NCBI RefSeq assembly: GCF_029852145.1
Contig: NC_079976.1
Location: forward strand, 9,114,001-9,178,000
DNA length: 64,000 bases
DNA from: Microplitis mediator
Taxonomy: Eukaryota; Arthropoda; Insecta; Hymenoptera; Braconidae
Reading direction: 5' to 3'
Below are positions 45,963 through 64,000 of this stretch, piece after piece. The position numbers and the translations under genes were made by a program. A model generated the notes under the pieces. It was not told where the DNA came from. It searched no databases and saw only the letters and a list, made by a program, of their open reading frames with translations. Numbering within the stretch: the stretch's first letter is position 1; the number at the start of each line of letters is the position of its first letter.

Positions 45963-47458
45963 ATTGAAGGAGAGGGTGTTGGTGTGTGCATTGTGCACGC
46001 GACGTGATCGGCAATAGAATTGAAGATTGAGGGAGGATCTTTACTTCGATTAAGTTGACCTCCACGACTCATATTAAGTAAATTGCCTTGTTTTTATTTT
46101 TTTTTATTTCTTTTTCATAGATTTTTTGATAGCCGAAGTTCTAGAGTAATAAATTTTTATTTTTCAGTTTAGTAACAATAATTTTTTTATTGTTTTTAAA
46201 ATTTTTAGAGTATAAAAAATTTTAATAAAAAAATAGTTTTTTTTCTTTACATATATGAAAATTTAATAAATTATTATTATGATTATTTATTGTTTATAAG
46301 CCATGAAGTCGTAACTCCTTGTGGACATCCAAAATAAAAAAGTTTAATACATATAGTATACATTGTTGTATTTAAACATTTAGTCAGAAATTAAAATTAT
46401 AATATTATATCTAATAAAATAGAGTTAATATAATATGCAAAAAGTTTGTTATCGAATAATCGAGAGGGTTTAAAATAAAAATTAGGTTTTGGATGGTCTA
46501 TTTAAACGGATTGTAAAACTCGTTCATTAAATTCAACTTAGCAATTAACCTTTGTCTTGTCATTTAATTTAACATACTTATTTTATTACTTCTTTTTTCA
46601 TCAACTTAAACAACAAGGAAAATAAACCTGATATTAATATTTAAATCTAGTAGAGTATATATTTTATTTGGTAAATTGAACCAAATATTTTATGAGGTAA
46701 AGTTTGAAAAAATTACATAAATGAAAGAATTGGCATTAAACAACAATGCCGTGGTGTATAATATAATGTATTGTACTCTCTCAGAAGAAATTTCAGTTTC
46801 AGTTTTAAAAGTCTCTTTATTCATCAAATGCATTGTACATGATTGTTGTCACACATTAATAATTGTTCCTTTCCCTTTGGGGACTTTACCACTTGTTTAT
46901 TTATTTATTTTGGCTTGTATTATTAGGAATGATATGTTTAGTTTCGTGGTAAAAATTGAAAAAATCCAGTTTATTTCCAGAAGAAATAGTGTTGCTAATT
47001 TTCAGCTTTCAAAGATTTTTATTGATAACAGTAAAAATATATACATCAGTTAGATACAGTATATCTATACATTTATATGTCACGTGCACTTTTGTTCCCT
47101 GTCCTTAGGCTTACACAATTTTAAATTTTAATAATAGGATTTATATTTTATGCAATAACGTATAGATATAATAAGTGCAGAGTGGGAAGAAGCAACAGAA
47201 AAAACCCAGTTAGATATTAGGAGTGTTTCTAATTTTTTTTTTACTTTTAAAAATCTTTTATTGGTCTAATTTATATTATATAAAATACAGGTGTTACATA
47301 TAGATTTCCTCAATTTGCGATTCCTATTTATAGATTTTAAATTTTACTTGCATTAATCTTACTTTATTTAATTGATTATCTTTTGGTGTGATGTGGTTTC
47401 TGGTTAATTTTTAGGAAGAAAGTGTTGCTAATAAAATATAACTTCTCTTAAATATGAG

Positions 47459-47830
47459 TCTTACCAAGAACACCGTGAAAGACTGGGCGCGATCTTGTGG
47501 CGAGCGGAAGTACTCTTGTCGCCACTGCCTAGCATGGTCGAATTCTCCTTCCTACATATATATATGTTTTTTTTTCTCAAGAAAGGTTTTTCTTCGTTGA
47601 AACATACCAACGTTCTTGCGTTTAAATAACATTACTTGGACGGATTTTTGCAATATCGTCTTAACTAACCTTATACGTTAAGACGTTATTGCAAAAATCC
47701 GTCCTCTTATTCCTATAAATTTGATCTTTTTTCAAACAAAAAATGTATAATATTGCTACAAATAAGTAACATATTTTCAAAAAACTATCTCTCGTGTGAT
47801 TTCAAAAAATAAAAATTCTTGAAATAAGTA
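47459..47830 (+). repeat. GC-rich dispersed block, copy 4, carrying a palindrome
   Basis: TTACCAAGAACACCGTGAAA, then GACTGGGCGCGATCTTGTGG. Downstream homology to 32770-32955 is split by the 67-base palindrome at 47638-47704. Confidence 0.75.
47638..47704. mobile_element. 67-bp palindromic insertion
   Basis: Arms 47638-47665 and 47677-47704 (GGACGGATTTTTGCAATA...) are inverted copies with one difference, loop of 11 bases. Absent from the homologous position of the 32713-32955 copy. Target duplication unclear (CTT/TCT). Confidence 0.8.
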
Positions 47831-48357
47831 ACTTTTTTTTTTATTAAAGTGTAAAAAATACATTGACGAGAAAAAAATTTTTTTTTCAATCTCAACATTA
47901 TGTCTGAAACTTTATACAATAGAACAACTTTCGTATGGTTTATATGCCCAAGACAAGAACAAAGTTGACCCTAGCATGTACATATACATATGTGCTTTAT
48001 CCATCTATATACTCCCACCCTCTTTACGTACATATACACAGAAAAAGTTGAACTCATACTTAAAGAATATTAGTTGTCAACTGAAAGATACTTATAATAA
48101 AAGAACTAAATCAACAATAAACTCGTATCATGTCTTGACATTTTTATATCACAAAACTTAGATACTTCTCTCTTTTTCTCCCTATACTATATAAAAATAA
48201 ATAAATAAAAAAAAAAAAAAAATTAACAAAAAATACCGCAGTCACAATAAATCAATAATTAAAAAAAAAAATCATCTTGATAGACATGACTGTCCAGTTG
48301 GCTCAGCAAAGCTGATTTTAATCAATCGTTACACTTTTTTCTTTTACTTTTACCACT

Positions 48358-48358
48358 A

Positions 48359-48413
<55 letters not shown>
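48358..48413. repeat. (TA)n microsatellite
   Basis: TATATGTATA followed by about 22 TA units. Confidence 0.9.
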
Positions 48414-48416
<3 letters not shown>

Positions 48417-49164
48417 ATCCCTATCTTTTCACGGTCTTGACAGCGAAACTTTTGTGATAGTGTATCGAGTATCGAGCCAATTCGAATTGCACGATAAAAA
48501 GAAAAACTAATATATTTATCTTCTTTCTGTTATTATTTACGCACTTACGTATATATACGAATATATATCAGATTTATTCAAGTCTTAAACCCTTTTGCAA
48601 TATTTATTGAATAATCCTTTGTCACGCAATTTTTTATTATATAGATAAATCTTTCACTAGTATTATGTATTATTATTATAACTGTTATTACTATTGTAGA
48701 TTTGATATAAGATCTATATTGACTGGAACAAGTATTGTTATTTATATATAAAAAAAAAATTACCGTTGCTTTCAAGCTGAAAGTATGATTAACAATAAAT
48801 ACATATTAAAGCACTTGGAGTTGGAAATTTTGTACTTTTTTTTATAATTTTTATATAAACAATCGTCGTATTCAGTACTTCTGCAGATACATGTATCTCA
48901 TAATTTGAATAAGATACTGAAAAAAAACTATAAAGTTATTTTATTTTGAAAGAATCAGTCATAAAATTTATTATTATTTCAAATCCGTATACAATTTCCT
49001 AGACCTCATGATAATTTCCAATAAAAATGAAATGAAATGTAAATTGAAATTATTTCTAAATGTCACCATGAAATGAAGAATAGTTATCCTTTAGGTTCTA
49101 ACTGTTTTATTTAAAACGACATAATTGCAATTATTAATTTTTTAAGATAAAAAACATAACATTT

Positions 49165-50460
49165 AGAATGACCCTGAAGAAAGCAGACAATTAACAGTTT
49201 TCGAATATTTTTTCTCAACAAATCAATTACAAAAAAAAAATCTAAAAATATGCACATACAGAAAATTAAAAAAACTATAACTGAAATTTTTGTAAATATT
49301 TTATTTTTATAATTTATCGTTTTGAATGAATTTCGAAAATTATTAGACGTCGGCTAACTTCTGTATCATTATTTAAAATGATACTGAAAGTAGCAGACAT
49401 TAAGAAAACATTTCTTTTAAATAAATAAATAAAGAAATAAAATATTTATAGAAAAAACTTTCCAAAATTACAGATTAAAAACTTTTAAATATTTTCTTGT
49501 TCATATTATAAAAATTAGATTTTATTTACCAGTAACTTATTTATAAAACTAACAAAATTTTCTGATGTCTGCTACTTTCAGTATCATATAGGGCAGTTTT
49601 GGACAGTTAAAAAATTTAAATAAAGTAATTTGTAAAAGACGCAATGATACAATTATTTTCTCAAATGTGTACAAAAACACGTTTATCACACTGCTGCAAT
49701 AAAAATTTTATTTTATACTTTTTCATTAATTAAAATAAAGTTTTCATGTCCAAAAATGGAGCAGTGGTCACAAATGCTACTTCTGCCCTATTTAAATTCT
49801 TTAAAGTAAATGATAAAAATTGAGATGCGTGTGAATGTAACTGTCAAGTGGGAATTTTAAAAATTTTTGAATGATATTGAAAAGTTAGCCGACGTCTAAT
49901 AGTTTTTGAATTTTTTAAAAAACGATAAATAATAAAAAAAAATATTTAAAAAATTGAACCTGTAGCTTTTTTAATTTTCTACAAGCGCAAATTTTTAGTT
50001 TTCTTTTCTTTGCAATTGATTTGTTGAAAAAAAATTTGAAAATTTTTAAATGTCTGCTAACTTCAGGATCATATTCATGAGAGTAAATGTAGCAGATATG
50101 AGACATTTAATAAATTTTAAATAAATAATTTAATCAGTTAAAATAATGAAATTCAAGAAAATGCGTCTACTGATTTTTTATTTATCTAATTATACATTTT
50201 TCACTAACATTTTATATATTTATTCTTTGATTCTACTGACATTTTATATATTTATTCAAAAACTTAAAATATTTTCACTTGCCAGTTACATTTACACTCA
50301 TTCATATTTTTGAATAAATAAATAAAATTTAAATAGAATAAAAATTAAAAAATGCGTATTTGGATCAATCAAAAAATCACCGCGCGTTTTTTTAAATTCT
50401 TCACTTCAATTTATTTATTCAAAATTTAAAAATTGTCTACGTTTGCTACATTCACACATA
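49165..50460. repeat. Cluster of AGCAGACA-family MITEs and a GGAGCAGTGG repeat
   Basis: Copies with GACCCTGAAGAAAGCAGACA, GATACTGAAAGTAGCAGACA, GTCTGCTACTTTCAGTATC and GAGTGTGAATGTAACTG-like ends. 49590-49795 is a copy of the TCCAAAAATGGAGCAGTG repeat between two of them. Confidence 0.65.
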
Positions 50461-51425
50461 AAAATGAGTTACCTCAAAAAGGCGGGTAGTGGTGACATCT
50501 AGCAGCACGATATTTAAACTCAACCACGTACAGATATTATATTTTATATTGTGAACTATAGATAAATATAGACTATATCACAATATTACTATTTTACACA
50601 CACGAGACTTTAAAGTAGTAGTAGATACTAGATACTAATAGAAGAGAGCACAAAAGGCAAATCAGCACCCAACTATTTTAACTATCCAACCAATCCGACT
50701 GTTGACGATTACTGACGATGACTGTCTCAACCTCAACAACAGTACAACAGTAACCACCAGTAACAGTCAGTCAGTTTTAACTTTAACTCATTTTAGTTTT
50801 TCTCTATCAATTTTTATATTAAAGTTTACGGTAACTGGTAGTCAAACTCTTTTTTAATCCTCCGAACTATAGTAATTTTCGTTATACTTTTGATTTTGTA
50901 TTCTATACTCATAACTAAATCCATTTCACAACACAGTTACTAGCCAAAAAGACATTTAAAATTTTTTACCATTTAACATTTAACATTTTAAATAAATATC
51001 AATAAAAATACATATCATTAAAAATAAAATGAAACTGTGATTAAATTGGATATCTAAAGTTATTTGTTAATCAATCAATGAATTAATTAATTTTCTTAGT
51101 GTACTAAAAATAAAATAATTATTACAAAGTGAATAAGCCCGTTATATTTAGTGTCGAAATAACAAAACGATAATACGATAAAATAGTGAAGACCTGGGCT
51201 GGTTGCTCGAGCAGGTTCGAGACAAAGAAATTAAACTCCAACTTGCCAACATATAAATTTAATAAATAATCTTTACACATTTTTAAATTTTAATTATTAT
51301 CAATTATTATTTTATTGAGGTAATACATATAAATATATATTATATGTCTTGAGAATTTATAACCTATGATTTAATTTATGTAAGATAATCAAAAAGATAT
51401 TTATTGAGGTGGTTATGAAAAAAAA

Positions 51426-62061
<10,636 letters not shown>

Positions 62062-63535
62062 GTAAGTATTAATAAGTAAATACTTAATAAGGTAAAAGAC
62101 TTATTACTCGCTCATTTTTCATTGGGGTGAAACTAAACCACTCAATATAAATTGGTAATTTAAATGAAAAATCATTATTTTTTTTTAGTTTTAAATATTA
62201 GAATTAAGAATAATGTTGATAATTAATTATTATTAATTTTTTCTCAACTGAAAGTAAATATTCTTGATACAAGAAATTTTTTTTGAAAACCTCAACTTTA
62301 TCTGATTAAGTAGAAATCTTCTCTGACCGAGACGAATTCTCTTGGCTCAAGAAAATCTTGACTTTGTTCCCGAAAACGTTTGCTATTCAAATATCTTATA
62401 ATATAAACACTTTTAATATAAATAGTACGGTACTCTTTTATCAGAAATATTTAATATAATTGCACATAAAATTTGAGTGTGTGATATTAAAAATAGATCA
62501 ACACATATACTTGAAATCGTACTGTGCCCTTTTTTCACAGATTTTGGGTGGGTATTATTTGGGAAATAGGTCAACACATATGCTTGGAATGGTACGGTAC
62601 CCGTTTATTTATTTCGAATAGAATAAACGCCGATCGGCTATACATACAAAGTTTTTATTACAAGATTAAATAATTAGATAGCATAATTTTTATGCATATA
62701 CTTAATAACTATAAAGAAAATTATTGCACAGACGAATACAGATTAATAGAGTAGTAACAAGTTTTTTATATAAAATTTTAAGGAGGAGAGTGAACCACCA
62801 AAGTAATCTAACTCAGTACAATGATTATTAACTAGATTCGCAATCCTGTTTATTGGTCCATAACATAGATAGTTTTTTGTTGTCTTTATTGAATACAGCA
62901 ACCTTCGGGATCTTAGATCTGTTCCAAGATTTCAGGTTTATCGAAAACCATTAATTATTTTTTCACTTAAAATATATTTTTCTGAATAAGATTTATCGAC
63001 AGGATATTTTGTCACGAATTTTTGTCTCTTGAATATTTAGTCTGGGGATATTTTGTCTATCGCATGATTTGTATTCGGATATTTTATCCGCGAATTACAA
63101 GTCGTGCTACGCTTTCTGACATCTTTAAGATAAGAAGTTTTGAGGCTATTTTTTGACCTATTGATAAAGCATCAATATGCTGACATAATAATCACATTTA
63201 TGTCCCCAAAAAAATGTCTCGCTTAAAAGATACAAACGACGACAGAAAGTAAATTACAAAACTTTTTTGGGACGGAAAAAAGAACACAAATTTTCTATGA
63301 CTTTTAGACCAACATCTGCACGTCTTATTTATATAAAAAAAAAACTTGGCTTTGAGACAAAAGAAATTTGTCTTGTCTTTTTAAAAGACATCATTATGAC
63401 ACTTTAAAGTTGTCTCTATGCTAATTGGGTATTTTCAAAATTATTTTTAGCGTTCAAGATCCAGATATCAAAATAATAAATAATAAAATTATAGGACAAA
63501 GGAATCGTTAAATAAAAATTGTAATCAGCAAACTT
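62062..63535. other. fem-1 intron 5, repeats only
   Basis: Holds a TAAGGTAAAAGACTTATTAC-like MITE end (62088), a CTTG/CAAG repeat (62240-62400), repeated GGTAC-bearing pieces (62430-62600), iterated GGATATTTTGTC (62998-63100) and a repeat inverted relative to 10500-10570 (63260-63370). No fem-1 exon found. Confidence 0.6.
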
Positions 63536-63540
63536 AAATT

Positions 63541-63573
63541 GCAACGTTTCGCTGTATTTCCCAGCTTCATCAG
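63541..63573 (-). ncRNA. Hammerhead-ribozyme-like core
   Basis: Read on the minus strand: CTGATGA (73-67 of the 63500s), stem GCTG / CAGC around GGAAATA, then GAAAC, immediately followed by GTTGC. These are the two invariant hammerhead boxes separated by a stem II. One extra A precedes the stem compared with the minimal consensus. TGATGAAG...CGAAACG motifs of this kind are known from Penelope-like retroelement termini (established knowledge, from memory). Stems I and III are not clear, so activity is uncertain. Confidence 0.5.
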
Positions 63574-63855
63574 GCTCTGTACAAAAAACATATATATCTC
63601 AATATAAAAAAACCAAGATCATGTATCGATATATCAGCCATTAACTACAATATCTCTCACATTACATACCTCGAATTGCAGCTTAGCATTTGTTATTAAC
63701 ATTAAGCCTCGCACACAAACTCATATATACATATTTTTATTACTCGTTGCGTAACGAGTACTAGAAATTCATTATTCTCAAAATTAAAATTTTATTCTAG
63801 TATTTAAAACTACAAAAAAAATTATCTTTCATTTCATTTACCAATTAGTACACTG

Positions 63856-64000
63856 TAAAAAATTCGTGGAGTGAATGCGGATGAAATCCGGAGTGAGTGC
63901 GGAGTGAATGAATTTTCAATTATTCACTCCGAAGGGGAGTTTTCGCGGAGTAGATAATTTTTTATTAATTTAATTCCTCCGGCGTGACATTCACTCCGGA
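63856..64000. mobile_element. CACTGTAAAAAA element with GGAGTGAATG, cut by window end
   Basis: Starts CACTGTAAAAAATTCG after TA. Interior GGAGTGAATGCGG, GGAGTGAGTGCGG and inverse TTCACTCCG. The terminus matches the family at 27918-28926, but the internal motif matches 19271-19454. Confidence 0.6.

Larger units (their letters stand above)
42683..51425. other. Intergenic region between divergent groucho and fem-1
   Basis: 8.7 kb between the two start codons. It holds AT-rich repeats, the AGCAGACA MITE families (43740-44470, 49165-50460), two TA microsatellites, copy 4 of the GC-rich block and the presumed promoters and 5' untranslated regions of both genes. No other gene was found. Confidence 0.7.

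Noticed and set aside
45584..46072. 162-codon minus-strand ORF
   Set aside because: Driven by the (TA)n microsatellite (Tyr-Ile repeat); no conserved sequence.

Overview
The window is AT-rich animal nuclear DNA carrying two conserved, intron-rich genes in divergent orientation. The gene structures, codon use and repeat style fit an insect. A parasitoid hymenopteran such as a braconid wasp is my guess, not something I can prove from the sequence.

Gene 1 (minus strand, 42682 down to 7576) is the co-repressor groucho/TLE. I assembled 14 coding exons with consistent phases and GT/AG junctions, giving about 846 residues: a Q domain over exons 2-7, a GP region and nuclear-localisation/CK2-type region in exons 8-9, a Ser/Pro region in exons 10-12 and WD40 blades in exons 12-14. 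Its longest introns (12451-25598, 36117-42646, 31561-35368) are full of non-autonomous transposons. A poly-serine/alanine insert interrupts the WD40 domain.

Gene 2 (plus strand, from 51426) is a fem-1 homologue of the FEM1A/C type, an ankyrin-repeat substrate receptor of CUL2 ubiquitin ligases. Five exons (492 residues) are present; the C-terminal exon(s) lie beyond the right edge. About 8.7 kb separates the two start codons.

A third coding region (3874-4785, plus) is a single-exon, retrotransposon gag-like protein with a CCHC zinc knuckle, an additional four-cysteine finger and a strong basic patch. It is GC-richer than its surroundings and has no visible pol partner.

The rest is a museum of short inverted-repeat (MITE/foldback) elements, most flanked by TA. 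Several are nested two or three deep, and uninterrupted relatives elsewhere in the window reveal the empty sites. Many are built from a short motif iterated in both orientations (CACCGTG, TCACTGAT, GGAGTGAATG, CTTGnnnCAAGAAAATTTT, GAGAAACCCCATAAGT). Near the right end, on the minus strand, is a hammerhead-ribozyme-like core; a partial second one lies in fem-1 intron 1. No tRNA, rRNA, CRISPR or intact transposase/reverse transcriptase was recognised.
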